Source of the DNA: Fulvitalea axinellae
GTDB lineage: Bacteria > Bacteroidota > Bacteroidia > Cytophagales > Cyclobacteriaceae
Direction: 5' to 3'
NCBI RefSeq assembly: GCF_036492835.1
Contig: NZ_AP025316.1
Span: 186,001 to 250,000 of the forward strand
Length of the DNA stretch: 64,000 nt
Shown here in pieces: positions 11,841 through 21,237 of this stretch (within the stretch, counting starts at the first letter, position 1; each line of letters opens with the position of its first letter). The notes under the pieces were generated by a model. It was not told the origin of the DNA, did no database searches, and was given only the letters and a program-made list of their open reading frames with translations. The position numbers and the translations under genes were made by a program.

Positions 11841-12587
11841 ATGGGTAACCGTAGAGATTTTCTAAAAAAGTCTATCGCCGGATCTGGCGCCGTGGCGTTG
11901 CTTTCGGGAACTTTTTCTTCTTGTTCCAGCCCCGAGGCCAAAGCGCCGTCTTTCGGTAACGGAGACGTGATTTTATTCCAAGGCGACTCCATCACGGACG
12001 CCGGACGGCAGAGGAATATTGACCAACCAAACCACCAACCGGCTTTGGGCCACGGCTACGCCCAGTACGCTGGAGTGGACCTGCTTTGCGAGCACGCCGA
12101 CAAAAAACTCAAGGTATATAACCGTGGCATAAGCGGAAACAAAGTGTATCAGCTCAATGACCGATGGGATAAGGATTGTCTTTCGCTCAAGCCCAATGTG
12201 CTCAGTATTTTGATCGGGGTAAATGATTATTGGCACAAACGGGCGGGCAAATACGACGCTTCGGCGGAGGTGTACCAAAACGATTACCGGGCCCTGCTCC
12301 AGCGAACCGTAAAAGCGCTTCCGAACATTAAGCTCGTGCTTTGCGAACCGTTTATTCTGCCCAATACCCGTGCGGTGGACGAATCTTGGATAGAGCCTTT
12401 CAAAGTATACCAAAAGGCTGCGAAATCGCTTTCCGAAGAGTTCGGCACTGTCTGGGTGCCGTATCAGGAGGTCTTTAACAAAGCCTTGGATTCGGCGCCG
12501 GAGGCGTATTGGTTGCCCGACGGCGTGCACCCTTCAATGGCCGGCGCCAAGCTTATGGCGGACGCTTGGGTTAAAGCTGTTAAGTAG
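11841..12587 (+). CDS. SGNH/GDSL-family hydrolase with Tat-like lipoprotein signal
   Basis: A 248-residue protein. The N terminus (RRDFLKKSIAGSG) is a twin-arginine type signal, and a Cys in the SSCSS segment may be lipidated. The four SGNH blocks are present: GDSIT near residue 48, the conserved Gly in GISGN, GVND, and DGVHPS with the catalytic Asp and His near the C terminus. Such enzymes remove acyl (often acetyl) groups from sugars or lipids. With the glycosidase-like gene downstream and GH97 upstream, a carbohydrate esterase is plausible, but no substrate can be read from sequence. Confidence 0.88.
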   Translation: MGNRRDFLKKSIAGSGAVALLSGTFSSCSSPEAKAPSFGNGDVILFQGDSITDAGRQRNIDQPNHQPALGHGYAQYAGVDLLCEHADKKLKVYNRGISGNKVYQLNDRWDKDCLSLKPNVLSILIGVNDYWHKRAGKYDASAEVYQNDYRALLQRTVKALPNIKLVLCEPFILPNTRAVDESWIEPFKVYQKAAKSLSEEFGTVWVPYQEVFNKALDSAPEAYWLPDGVHPSMAGAKLMADAWVKAVK

Positions 12588-12762
12588 TATAAAGTAAATA
12601 GTAAAGCGTAAAGAGACTGCTCGAAGACAATACAAAACCCTATAATACAACAGGTTAAAACTTCAACAGCCCCAAATGGGAGAAAAATAAAGGCCTGAAA
12701 TTAGTTTTTTGGGATGCATTGATGTCAATAATAATCTGGACCATTGAGACGAATATTATAAC

Positions 12763-12809
12763 AAAAAACACCGCCGAAAACAGATTTGCTTAACGGCGGT
12801 GTTTTTTAT
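12763..12809. terminator. Bidirectional intrinsic terminator
   Basis: Arms AAAAAACACCGCCG and CGGCGGTGTTTTTT form a strong stem with T-runs on both strands. It ends the rightward SGNH transcript and the convergent gene at 12825. Confidence 0.85.
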
Positions 12810-12824
12810 TTGTAAAACGCTCTT

Positions 12825-15170
12825 TTACTGAGGTCTTTTGCTTTTCAATGTCTCCGTTTTGCCCGGAGTTCTTACATAGCCTTTAAGCGTCAGGTCCGCT
12901 CCGGATTCGAACTCTGCGCTTAGTCTTAGCGTATTGGCTCCGCTGTCCAGGACCAAGCCTTTGGTATCAGCTTTTATTTTTTTCTTTAAGCGGCCTTTTC
13001 CGTCATAGATAATAAACTCGTCACCGCCACGGTAAATCACCGCGCCGTTTGGAGGCAAATCCGCTTCGATTTCCAAGGTCTCGTAGCCGTTGAAATCCAA
13101 GATGATTTTTTTGATGGAACCGCTTTTCCCTACAGCGCCCAATGTCAAATAAAGGGGCTGTTTAGTCTTCGAATCCACCGTCGCCGACACGTCATTCGGC
13201 TGACCAGGCTGAACCATCAGGTTTGGCAGTTCGAATTCCGTTTTGTCGAAATGGGTCAAAACGTAACTTTGGTCTCCTGTCTTTTTCAGTCTGAATTCCC
13301 TGTTTACGTCCTGAAGCAAGGCTTTTTGTTCCTCGCTGAATACGCCCCCAAGTCTGGCCTCTTCCCAGATACGAACGGCCTCGGCGATGGCGTCAAGCTC
13401 CGGATTTCCCACAAAGTTTTTGTGTTGGCTGTACAGGGCGTAACCGGCGTCGTAACCCGCCGAACGGGCCAGCATATATTCGAATTCCTCCAGAGTGGTA
13501 TTTGGCGTCAGCAGAAACCAGCCCAGCATATTCGGCGTGTAGTTTCTTTTCAGCAAAGCCTGATTCTTATAGCGATAATGCCCTTGGCTTTTGGTAAAGC
13601 CTCCGTACCATGGCTCTCCCCAGTTCAGGTAGCTACTTGAGTGCCAATAGTAGTGGTTCGACCGCGACGATCCGTTCCTCAATTCATGGCGAACCTCTTT
13701 GGTCAGTTGCTCGCTGAAATAATCCATTCCGGATTCTCCTTCGCCGGTACCCCAACCTCCTTCGTGGCCGTCATAGTCGATCTGACCTACGCCGGTATGG
13801 TTAAGAAAGCGGGCGAGGTTGGAAACCATCTCTTTTTGCATTTCGAAATCGGGGAAGAACACTTTATAAGGATGGTCCACCAAACGGCCTACCGTAGCGC
13901 CTTTGGTATGGGCCGAAGCCTTGGTCCCGAAAACGCCCCGCTTACAACGCAACAACTTATAAGGAGCCTCTTCCGACACGCCAGCAAATTGGATTATCTC
14001 ATCGCCGATCCGCAAGGCCTGCAGGCTGTTCTTACGGCTATAATCTTCTGGATTTTCGATATAAATCTCACGGTCATCGGCTTTAAGGTCACGGCTGAGT
14101 TTGGTAACGCAGAACATCATCAGCCCCGGATGCGGTTTGGGAGTGATAAACGCGTCGTTGGTGGTGATAAAGTTGGTCAGCGTATGGACGCCAATACGGA
14201 TTCCCCTAGCCTTAGCTTTCTCAACGCAAGCCTTCATTCCGTCCCAACCGTTGGGGAATTGGTTGGGAAGGAGTTCGAAATGTCCCCAAGTCTTGAACGG
14301 GTGACCGTGGTAAAGCGTATTATAACCCAGTTTTTCGCAATAGTCCAAGTACTGGTCGATGTTGGCTTCGGTAAAGCTCGTGATCAGATAAGGCTTATTG
14401 GCTTCCGGACTGCGTTTGGACCAAACGCCGTTGATGGTGGTGTGCGGAAGCCCCTCGGCCAACTCTATTCTTTCCAAAACATCAAGAACCTTGGGCGTCT
14501 CCGTGGCGAACAGCGCAATGGCGCTTCCCTGTATCTTCTCTTCCGGATTGGCCTTTACATGCGCCCGGGGCACCACGCCGTTCCAAATCGTCATCTGCCT
14601 TTCCTTATTTCTGTTTAGGCAAAAAGCCTGAAGACTTGCGCCAAACGATTCTTTGGTGGCCGTAGTTCCGCGTGACGGATCCGTTCCGTCCAGGTTCTTG
14701 AGCTTACCGCCTGTAGTTTTGGCGTTAAGGCTCTGGATACCGAAAGCCTGTTTCGCGTCGCGGATCACGCCCACATATTCGCCTACAGTCTCGGAAACGG
14801 TTGTCGGGAACGGGCCCCACAACACGGCGTCTATCTTGCTTTCGCCCTCAACCTTGGCCAAGTCAAAACGAAGATAACCTTTCTTTTTCGCGCTCTGAAC
14901 TGTCAGCTTAATTCCCTGCCCGAAATCAAAACGGCAACTGTTTCCCTTCCAACGGACACTAGTAGCCGTAAGCGTGTCCGAACCTTGCTTTATGCGGATA
15001 AGATGCGCCTTCATATTGGCGGGCATCAATTCGGAAAGCCCTTTTATGGATGTTATCTGTGCCTTGGAGTCAAACTGCAAGGTCAGGCCCTGAGTCGCCA
15101 AACGCTTTTGGGCATATAAGCCAAAAGAGGCCCAAAGCGTCAGCGCTAATGTCAAAACAAAATTTTTCAT
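12825..15170 (-). CDS. Secreted glycosidase-like protein, family not recognised
   Basis: A 781-residue protein with a signal peptide (MKNFVLTLALTLWASFGLYA). The first 240 residues look like a beta-sandwich. A barrel-like central part follows: blocks such as YCEKLGYNTLYHGHPFKTWG, KARGIRIGVHTLTNF and GVGQIDYDGHEGGWG resemble strand ends of (beta/alpha)8 hydrolases with acidic residues in place. The last 150 residues look like a beta-sandwich. It is likely an extracytoplasmic carbohydrate-active enzyme, but I cannot name the family or substrate. It is a single gene whose 3' end shares a terminator with the SGNH gene. An antisense open frame (13641-14618) is a shadow. Confidence 0.6.
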   Translation of the reverse strand: MKNFVLTLALTLWASFGLYAQKRLATQGLTLQFDSKAQITSIKGLSELMPANMKAHLIRIKQGSDTLTATSVRWKGNSCRFDFGQGIKLTVQSAKKKGYLRFDLAKVEGESKIDAVLWGPFPTTVSETVGEYVGVIRDAKQAFGIQSLNAKTTGGKLKNLDGTDPSRGTTATKESFGASLQAFCLNRNKERQMTIWNGVVPRAHVKANPEEKIQGSAIALFATETPKVLDVLERIELAEGLPHTTINGVWSKRSPEANKPYLITSFTEANIDQYLDYCEKLGYNTLYHGHPFKTWGHFELLPNQFPNGWDGMKACVEKAKARGIRIGVHTLTNFITTNDAFITPKPHPGLMMFCVTKLSRDLKADDREIYIENPEDYSRKNSLQALRIGDEIIQFAGVSEEAPYKLLRCKRGVFGTKASAHTKGATVGRLVDHPYKVFFPDFEMQKEMVSNLARFLNHTGVGQIDYDGHEGGWGTGEGESGMDYFSEQLTKEVRHELRNGSSRSNHYYWHSSSYLNWGEPWYGGFTKSQGHYRYKNQALLKRNYTPNMLGWFLLTPNTTLEEFEYMLARSAGYDAGYALYSQHKNFVGNPELDAIAEAVRIWEEARLGGVFSEEQKALLQDVNREFRLKKTGDQSYVLTHFDKTEFELPNLMVQPGQPNDVSATVDSKTKQPLYLTLGAVGKSGSIKKIILDFNGYETLEIEADLPPNGAVIYRGGDEFIIYDGKGRLKKKIKADTKGLVLDSGANTLRLSAEFESGADLTLKGYVRTPGKTETLKSKRPQ

Positions 15171-15693
15171 AACAGTTGATAAAAATGGAAAAGTAAAATC
15201 CGCTTACAACACGGAATATGTCGCAAGAATAAACCGAGATGGTTAACTGAACGCTTAATAAGAGCCATTCGGTATAGAAAAAGAGTGATATTGAAAGGTG
15301 TTTTTTGTAAAAAACATGTCTTTTAGCCAGTTATAGAAACCGTTTCCCCTTCTGTCCGCTTGATCCGTTACCAAAAGGGGTAATAAAGGGTTAAAGGGAT
15401 GACGATTGGAAAGAAAAATAGGACCTCGCCCATCGACAAACAAACCAATTAACAACTAATAATCAACACCTTATAAAGTAAGATTAACTAAAAAAGCAAC
15501 CACTATCATTTCTTGTCTATTTCTAAATATGAGGGTTGAATTTCACCCAAAATAGAAAGAAAAATATCAAAATAAGAGGGATGGAGAAAGCGACACAAAA
15601 AGTGAAAGAGAGATTTTTAAATATAGAGATTCAAAGGTATTTGTTAAAACCCAAAAAGGCATAAAGCAATGTAGAGACAAGGATTCCCCAGTC
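15171..15693. other. AT-rich intergenic region ending in a REP half-site
   Basis: About 520 bases between the start of the glycosidase-like gene and the IS256 end. It must include that gene's promoter. No convincing ORF. The last 23 bases are the left half of a REP palindrome split by the IS. Confidence 0.5.
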
Positions 15694-15749
15694 GACACTG
15701 TCTCAAAAAGTGTGTAAACTCAGAATGTCGGAATTAGGCCTTGTCTCGC

Positions 15750-16967
15750 CTAGATTTTGATTCTGTCCTCGAATATAACCAAAAACTGATTAAGGATCAT
15801 GCCCCAGTTCCTCACGGGCATGGTCCATTTTTTTGTGGCTTCCCTGATCGCGAGAAACACCGTTTTGACCACCGCCTCGTCCGTGGGGAAGGAGAGTTTG
15901 TTTTTGGTGTATTTCCTGATCTTCCCGTTGAGGTTCTCGATCAGGTTGGTGGTGTAGACGATTTTCCTGATCTCCAGCGGGAAACCCAGGAAGACGGTCA
16001 GCTCGTCCCAGTTGTCCCGCCAGCTTTTGACGGCGTAGGAGTATTTGTGTTCCCACTTTTGGGCGAAATATTCCAGGGCCTGTTTGGCCTGGGTCTCGTT
16101 TGCCGAGTCATAAATGGCCTTCATGTCTTTGGCGAATTCCTTTCTCTCTTTGTGCGCAACGTATTTGAAGGAGTTCCGCACTTGGTGCACGACGCATATC
16201 TGCGTGGCGGTCTGCGGAAATACGGATTTTATCGCTTCCGTGAAGCCGGCTAGGTTGTCGGTGGCGGTGATCAGGACGTCCCGTACGCCCCTGGCTTTCA
16301 TGTCCGTGAGCACCGACATCCAGAACGAGGCCGATTCGTTCTTGCCCAGCCAGAATCCCAACACCTCCTTTTTTCCGTCCGTACGGAGCCCCACGGCGAT
16401 ATACACCGCCTTGTTGACGACTTTCGAGTTCTCCCTGACCTTGAACACCAGCGCGTCCATCCACACGACCAAATAAACGGGATCAAGCGGGCGGTTCTGC
16501 CAAGCGACGATGTCTTCGGTGACCCTGTCCGTGATTCTGGAAATCGTCGCGGGGGACACTTCGATCCCGTACGCCTCCGAGACCTGTTCCCGGATATCGC
16601 TGTTCGACATGCCTTTGGAGTAAAGCGAGACGATGACGTTTTCCAAACCGTCCACCATGCTTTTGCGCTTGGGCACCAGCATCGGGGAAAAGGTCCCCTC
16701 GCGGTCGCGGGGAACACGGATTTGGCTCTCGCCGAAGCTTGTCCTGATTTTTTTCGACCCGTGGCCGTTGCGGTAGTTCCCGTCCTCGCTCTTGCCGTGT
16801 TTCCCGTTGCCCAGATGGGCGTCCAGCTCGCCTTCGAGCATCGCCTCGACCGCGTTTTTCTGGAGCCGTTTCAAAAAATCGCCGAGTTCCTCGGCGTTGC
16901 CGAACTCCTTGAGGAAGTCTGCGGACAACACGTCTTCCTTGCGAATGGTTTTCTCGTTCTTTTTCAT
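15750..16967 (-). CDS. IS256-family (mutator-type) transposase
   Basis: About 405 residues from the ATG at 16967 ([14 protein letters not shown]), the normal length for this DDE transposase family. Family marks include [50 protein letters not shown] with the first catalytic Asp, [14 protein letters not shown] with the second, and the block from [13 protein letters not shown] to [19 protein letters not shown] with the conserved Glu. No stop or frameshift is seen. An in-frame ATG at 17057 lies in the hairpin region and is less likely. The enzyme moves the flanking element by cut or copy through its inverted repeats. Confidence 0.93.
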   Translation of the reverse strand: MKKNEKTIRKEDVLSADFLKEFGNAEELGDFLKRLQKNAVEAMLEGELDAHLGNGKHGKSEDGNYRNGHGSKKIRTSFGESQIRVPRDREGTFSPMLVPKRKSMVDGLENVIVSLYSKGMSNSDIREQVSEAYGIEVSPATISRITDRVTEDIVAWQNRPLDPVYLVVWMDALVFKVRENSKVVNKAVYIAVGLRTDGKKEVLGFWLGKNESASFWMSVLTDMKARGVRDVLITATDNLAGFTEAIKSVFPQTATQICVVHQVRNSFKYVAHKERKEFAKDMKAIYDSANETQAKQALEYFAQKWEHKYSYAVKSWRDNWDELTVFLGFPLEIRKIVYTTNLIENLNGKIRKYTKNKLSFPTDEAVVKTVFLAIREATKKWTMPVRNWGMILNQFLVIFEDRIKI

Positions 16968-17055
16968 GTCTGAATATAACTTGTTGAAGTATATTCCCGA
17001 CATCCTGAAACCTATACGAATGAAAATGGGAGTGTCCCCTGCCGGGAGGCTCCTC

Positions 17056-17114
17056 ATTTTGTCAGTCAGTTTTCGGAGACGCTATCGCTCCTCCGAGAAA
17101 CTGACTGACAAAAT
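17056..17114. promoter_or_regulatory. Strong hairpin upstream of IS256 transposase
   Basis: Arms 17056-17078 and 17091-17114 are complementary over about 22 pairs with one bulge (ATTTTGTCAGTCAGTTT paired with AAACTGACTGACAAAAT) around a 12-base loop. It lies in the presumed leader of the transposase mRNA. It may fold in read-through RNA entering from outside and limit transposase expression. Confidence 0.5.
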
Positions 17115-17229
17115 CGAGGGAACTTCCCCGCTTCGCTCATATAAATTTCATTTACACACTTAATGAAACGGTACCCCCCAGTCTCTACATGTATAATTTC
17201 TTATCTTCAAATTCGGATTTGCAATTAGG

Positions 17230-18147
17230 CTATTGTAGATACTTTTCACAATACTCGCCTTTCAGCTTCTCCACCTCATCCCCATAACGGTCTTTGAAAC
17301 CTAATTTTTCGGCAGCGTCTAATGCCTCACAAGCTTTGCGTTTCTTTTTCTTTTTTAAGAAAATCTTCGCCTTAATCATATGGGCGTAAGAGTTTGTCGG
17401 ATAAATAGAAATCGAGGTCTCGATGTCTTCCATCGCTCCTTTCAGATCGCCTATCTCCAATTTACTGAAGCTCCTATTACTAAAAGCCAACGGCTGCTTG
17501 GGGCTAATTCTCAAAGCTTTGTCAAAACATTCGATAGCCTCTTTATGCATATCGTGCTTCTGGTACTTAAAACCCAGATTCAAGTATCCCGGAAAATATT
17601 CAGGGTTATTTTTCACAAGTTCTTTTAAGTGTTTCCAAGCCTCATCCGGTCTGCCAACTTCATCACATACCGCAGCCAAATTACTTTTTGCGTTTAGGTT
17701 CTTAGGGTCAATCCGACACGCATATACTAGGTCAGAATAAGCCCCGTCATAATCCATGAAATTAGCCTTGTTGCCACCCCTCATTGTAAGAATTTCGGAT
17801 CGAACACTGTCCGTTACGGCTTTTTCATATGCCACGGTTAAGACTTTCGCCGATTCGCGAAAACCGCCCACCGATGACAAGGCCTCCGCTTGCCCTACAT
17901 ATAAAATCACCGAATCAGGCATTAAGTTTATGGCCTTCCTTAGGGTCATTCCAGCCTCTTTAAATTTTCCCAAAGAGAACAGATAGTGAAACTTTTTATA
18001 GTAAACCTTAGCCCTAAGGTTATCCTTTAATAAAATGGAATCCAGCTTTGCTAATTCGCTTTGGAGGTCTTGCTTCGAACTGTTGTCTTGACCTTTAAGA
18101 ACCATTGGAGCCAAGAAAATAAACACTACAAATAAAAAATTACGCAT
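17230..18147 (-). CDS. Secreted tetratricopeptide-repeat protein
   Basis: A 305-residue protein with a signal peptide (MRNFLFVVFIFLAPMVLKGQ). The rest is helical with TPR units, clearest in EYFPGYLNLGFKYQKHDMHKEAIECFDKALRI and the following unit QPLAFSNRSFSKLEIGDLKGAMEDIE. There is no catalytic motif. Such proteins act as periplasmic or outer-membrane scaffolds for protein contacts; no partner is evident. It stands alone downstream of the IS on the minus strand. Confidence 0.8.
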   Translation of the reverse strand: MRNFLFVVFIFLAPMVLKGQDNSSKQDLQSELAKLDSILLKDNLRAKVYYKKFHYLFSLGKFKEAGMTLRKAINLMPDSVILYVGQAEALSSVGGFRESAKVLTVAYEKAVTDSVRSEILTMRGGNKANFMDYDGAYSDLVYACRIDPKNLNAKSNLAAVCDEVGRPDEAWKHLKELVKNNPEYFPGYLNLGFKYQKHDMHKEAIECFDKALRISPKQPLAFSNRSFSKLEIGDLKGAMEDIETSISIYPTNSYAHMIKAKIFLKKKKKRKACEALDAAEKLGFKDRYGDEVEKLKGEYCEKYLQ

Positions 18148-18374
18148 ATTAAGTTAGATAAGTATCTCCGACAAAGTAGCTTACGCTTCCGGAGGAATTA
18201 GAACATAAAATTAGTGCAAAATAGAATACTAATACCGCTATTACACCATACCACGGATGGCCTATTAGGCCAAACAAAAACAAATTTGTAACTCTTCGAT
18301 TAAAAATTACACCGACACTAAATTTATTAAATAATAGCCAAAACCCAACACTCCCTTCCGCTGAACAAACCAAC

Positions 18375-19676
18375 ATGTGGACCCTAAGACAAACACCATC
18401 CCACACCACACAAAAGACGCAAACGGATGTGGACGCGGGCCTTTCTACCCCAAGACCCTCTAAGCGAGAGCATCCGATGAGTTCCGATAAGTTCAGGGCT
18501 GAGCTTGAGGCGGAAGATCCCGAACTTTTCCAAACACGGGCCATCGCCGATCCTTTTATCATTTCTTTGGAAAAAGAACTTGACCTTTATGCCCAATTGG
18601 AGGCTTGCGAAGAAGAACTACGGCTTTGCCACCCTTTTTGGAGCTTTGGCCAAAGCCTTGAAAAATTTATAGACCGGCAACAGGCCCTATTCGACCAGAA
18701 GTTTATGGCTTTGGATCATATGGAACACGCTATCTACCATTGGTACTCCATTCGGCCTGCCAGATACTTGGAAGAGGAAAGGCAAAGGCGCCCTTTTTCA
18801 AAAAGTGTATTCGCTTTACTGGACCGTCTGGCCGAAGAGCACCGTAAACTTACCGCAAGGCTTATCGACGAACGTTTGGAAATCTGGACTCCCGACCGCG
18901 ACAAGCTTCCGCTGGAAGAGCAGTACGAACTGCAAAGCCTGTGGCGACGGATAGTATACGGATCCGGAACATTATCTATTTCGGGACATAATATGGACGA
19001 AGAAAACGATGACTACCGTAACGACCAGCTAGCCAACATCATGAAGTTGCTTACGCGCCCGGCTGGCCGGCAACTAATAAGCCAAATAGATTCCGGAGGC
19101 AAACGCGTAAGCGTATGCCCGCCAAAAAATAACGAGGGTGACGACCACTGCAAACCCGACACTTGGTTTAGGCCCAACTACGCGGCCATCAATACCGCGC
19201 TTCCTTTTGACGAATCAAACCCAATTCCCGCCGATCTGGCACCGACGCCGGGTCTCGGTTTTCCATCAAAAGTGGTAATCTCCGACCCTAGACAAAAAAC
19301 GCTGGACAGTTCGTTTTACGCCACCACAGACTGGACTTACGACGACCCATCCGAGTATCGGAATGTCCCTTACCAACAAATTCCCGTAAATGATGATATT
19401 AGGCCACACCGCACTCCGGGATCCGTGACTTTTACCACTCCTTTCGTAGATTTGGCCCACGAACTGGGCCATGCCCAACACAACCAGCAAGGACTCAGTA
19501 TAAAACATCTTCACGCCGAACGTTTCCGCCGCCAGCCCAAATGGAAATACTGGACAAATCTCTCGGAATACGCCGTAATCAACCATTGGGAAAATGGCGT
19601 TAGGCAAGAACACGGAGTACCGTCACGTCTCTTTCACCTTACCACTCCACTCAAATTCAGGGATTTTCTTTCCTGA
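18375..19676 (+). CDS. M91-like zinc metallopeptidase, effector-type
   Basis: A 433-residue protein (399 if the ATG at 18477, MSSDKF, is used). No signal peptide. The C-terminal part holds a zinc site HELGH at residues 362-366, preceded by TTPFVDLA, and a downstream EYAVINHWENGVRQEHGVPSR block with the Glu and Asn-Arg pattern seen in peptidase family M91 (NleD-like). Upstream there is a helical domain and an RPAGRQLI segment. M91 members include type III effectors that cut host kinases. A paralogue at 26003-27262 shares these blocks but lacks the zinc ligands. Gene 19733 follows after 56 bp and may be co-transcribed. An effector role is inferred. Confidence 0.75.
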   Translation: MWTLRQTPSHTTQKTQTDVDAGLSTPRPSKREHPMSSDKFRAELEAEDPELFQTRAIADPFIISLEKELDLYAQLEACEEELRLCHPFWSFGQSLEKFIDRQQALFDQKFMALDHMEHAIYHWYSIRPARYLEEERQRRPFSKSVFALLDRLAEEHRKLTARLIDERLEIWTPDRDKLPLEEQYELQSLWRRIVYGSGTLSISGHNMDEENDDYRNDQLANIMKLLTRPAGRQLISQIDSGGKRVSVCPPKNNEGDDHCKPDTWFRPNYAAINTALPFDESNPIPADLAPTPGLGFPSKVVISDPRQKTLDSSFYATTDWTYDDPSEYRNVPYQQIPVNDDIRPHRTPGSVTFTTPFVDLAHELGHAQHNQQGLSIKHLHAERFRRQPKWKYWTNLSEYAVINHWENGVRQEHGVPSRLFHLTTPLKFRDFLS

Positions 19677-19732
19677 GTCACATTCCCGCCTGCCGAACCA
19701 TTTTGCGTTGACCGGGTTTTTTATCCTGTTTT

Positions 19733-21109
19733 ATGTTCAAGCGAAGCCTACGCACAAAAGTCAGGATACCGCCCCTTGCCTCCGGCGCCACAGCCGTCAC
19801 GCCCCCCTTACAGCTTATGCCCCTTTCCGTGCCCGAACAGGAATGGTTTGAGCCGCAACGTTTCGCTATTGACGCCTTTGACCGCTACCTGATGATTCCC
19901 TCGTCCCGCTATCCGCACCTTACGGTAATGTTAGAGCGTTGCGATTACCGCGAATCCGAAACTCTGCTGACCGTCAAGCGCATGCACTACTCCAAAGGCC
20001 CTACGCATCCGCGGTATTTTTACGAAGAGCGCCAAGGGAAATTCAAGGCCCTGTATTCCCACGCCGACCAAGAAAGCGTAGACCGAGAGGTCAACTCCCT
20101 GCTGGCCGAAGCGGGCTTTGACAAACTGCGCGTAAGTCCCGGAAGCTGGAGCCCCGCCGAGCAGGACACCGACTGGCGAAGGCGGGAATGGGAAGCGCCC
20201 CGAGAGAAAAAGCCCGAAGTATCCGCCGAAGAGACTGTTTCTGTTTTACCAGAAGAGACGGAAGAGGAAAAACGCCAGCGCAAAACTTTCGAGATCAACA
20301 TTCTCCTTGAGCTGGCGGACGAATACCTTGAAGGCTACGGCCAAGGCAAACGGGCTAAAATAAACGCCGAACTGGAAGAGACTTTCGAAATGGTGTCCAG
20401 GTTTCCGGATACGGCCAGCATGAACAAAGTGGCCGCTCAGATTAACGAGCGGGGACATTTCTCCGATTTTTCGAAAAAAAGCCTGCGCCAACACGACCTT
20501 GACGTTTACCTCTGGCGCTACGAACGCTGTCTGGAACTGGTGGAAACAAGAGCCTATCCGCCTCTGGAAGAATACCTGGACCGCATGCGAATCCCTTATA
20601 GCGTGGAAGCCGCCGGCGAAGACGAACTTATAGACGGTGTGGAAAGCCAAGCCGTTTGGGCCGTTCACGCTTATTATTACAAATTCCTATTTTTGGAACT
20701 CGGCAACGAATTCAGAAAAATGATCGGCATCCTCGGTCATTTGCTCCCGGCTATCCACGCTTTCAACGATCCTTTTATGCGAGATTTGCTCAACTTCAAA
20801 CCTGCTCATTCCCGCCTATTGGAATGGCAAGACGCCCTGCAATATTACCGAAGCATAGAACCGTGGGTAAGACAGGCCGAAAAGGAAAGAACGCTGATGG
20901 TTTCGATCCTGAAAACCGTGGCCGAAGAGGAGCACGTGGAAAAACGCCAACATATCCTAATAAAAAAAATATACGAGAAGCTCCGCCAACACGCCGACCG
21001 GCTTTTCGAAGAACTACGGGGACATTCGGGCTATACGGCACCCAAAGTCCATTATCCTTACAAACCTATTTTTGAGGATGTGAAACCTATTGAGAATGGA
21101 AAACCGTAA
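19733..21109 (+). CDS. Orphan protein with N-terminal PLQ motif, downstream of M91-like peptidase
   Basis: A 458-residue protein I do not recognise. There is no signal peptide; the N terminus is basic (MFKRSLRTKVRIPP) and reaches TPPLQLMPL near residues 24-32, like the PIQ stretch in the orphans at 26003 and 31763. From residue 150 it is strongly charged and helical, with coiled-coil-like segments (EETEEEKRQRKTFEIN, and near the C terminus EEEHVEKRQHILIKKIYEKL). It lies 56 bp behind the M91-like gene on the same strand and ends in a hairpin terminator. It could be a second cargo, a chaperone or an immunity partner of the peptidase; none is proven. Confidence 0.6.
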   Translation: MFKRSLRTKVRIPPLASGATAVTPPLQLMPLSVPEQEWFEPQRFAIDAFDRYLMIPSSRYPHLTVMLERCDYRESETLLTVKRMHYSKGPTHPRYFYEERQGKFKALYSHADQESVDREVNSLLAEAGFDKLRVSPGSWSPAEQDTDWRRREWEAPREKKPEVSAEETVSVLPEETEEEKRQRKTFEINILLELADEYLEGYGQGKRAKINAELEETFEMVSRFPDTASMNKVAAQINERGHFSDFSKKSLRQHDLDVYLWRYERCLELVETRAYPPLEEYLDRMRIPYSVEAAGEDELIDGVESQAVWAVHAYYYKFLFLELGNEFRKMIGILGHLLPAIHAFNDPFMRDLLNFKPAHSRLLEWQDALQYYRSIEPWVRQAEKERTLMVSILKTVAEEEHVEKRQHILIKKIYEKLRQHADRLFEELRGHSGYTAPKVHYPYKPIFEDVKPIENGKP

Positions 21110-21121
21110 TCGAAAGAGATG

Positions 21122-21165
21122 AAAAACGTGAAAACAGGGGCCTCCCGTCTCCACGTTTTTATTTT
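21122..21165 (+). terminator. Intrinsic terminator
   Basis: AAAAACGTG pairs with CACGTTTTT around a GC-rich centre and is followed by a T-rich run, just after the stop at 21109. Confidence 0.6.
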
Positions 21166-21237
21166 ATTCCATTGAAAACAAAACAGATACAGACTATTTA
21201 TTCTGTTCTCTTTACGCTTTACAAAGAATCACCTAAC

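Larger units (their letters stand above)
15694..17175 (-). mobile_element. Complete IS256-family insertion sequence
   Basis: The element is 1482 bp. It is flanked on both sides by the 8-bp direct repeat CCCCAGTC (15686-15693 and 17176-17183), the duplication size expected for IS256. Its ends are imperfect inverted repeats of about 26 bp, sharing AAGTGTGTAAA and most of a preceding GTTTC-like block (left end GACACTGTCTC, right end inverted GGTACCGTTTC). It encodes one intact transposase, so it may be active. A strong hairpin lies between the right end and the transposase start. Confidence 0.88.
15671..17188. repeat. REP palindrome interrupted by IS256
   Basis: Left part GTAGAGACAAGGATTCCCC (from 15671) and right part GTCTCTAC (ending 17188) flank the insertion sequence. 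Removing the IS and one copy of its 8-bp duplication restores a 28-bp palindrome-like site, GTAGAGAC, 12 bases, then GTCTCTAC. It resembles the REP ends near the CRISPR locus. Confidence 0.75.

Noticed and set aside
13641-14618. 325-codon open frame on the plus strand
   Set aside because: It is antisense to the 781-residue secreted protein, which has a signal peptide and domain-like structure; the plus-strand product looks random.
18149-18562. 137-codon minus-strand frame
   Set aside because: Low-complexity product antisense to the start of the M91-like peptidase; likely spurious.
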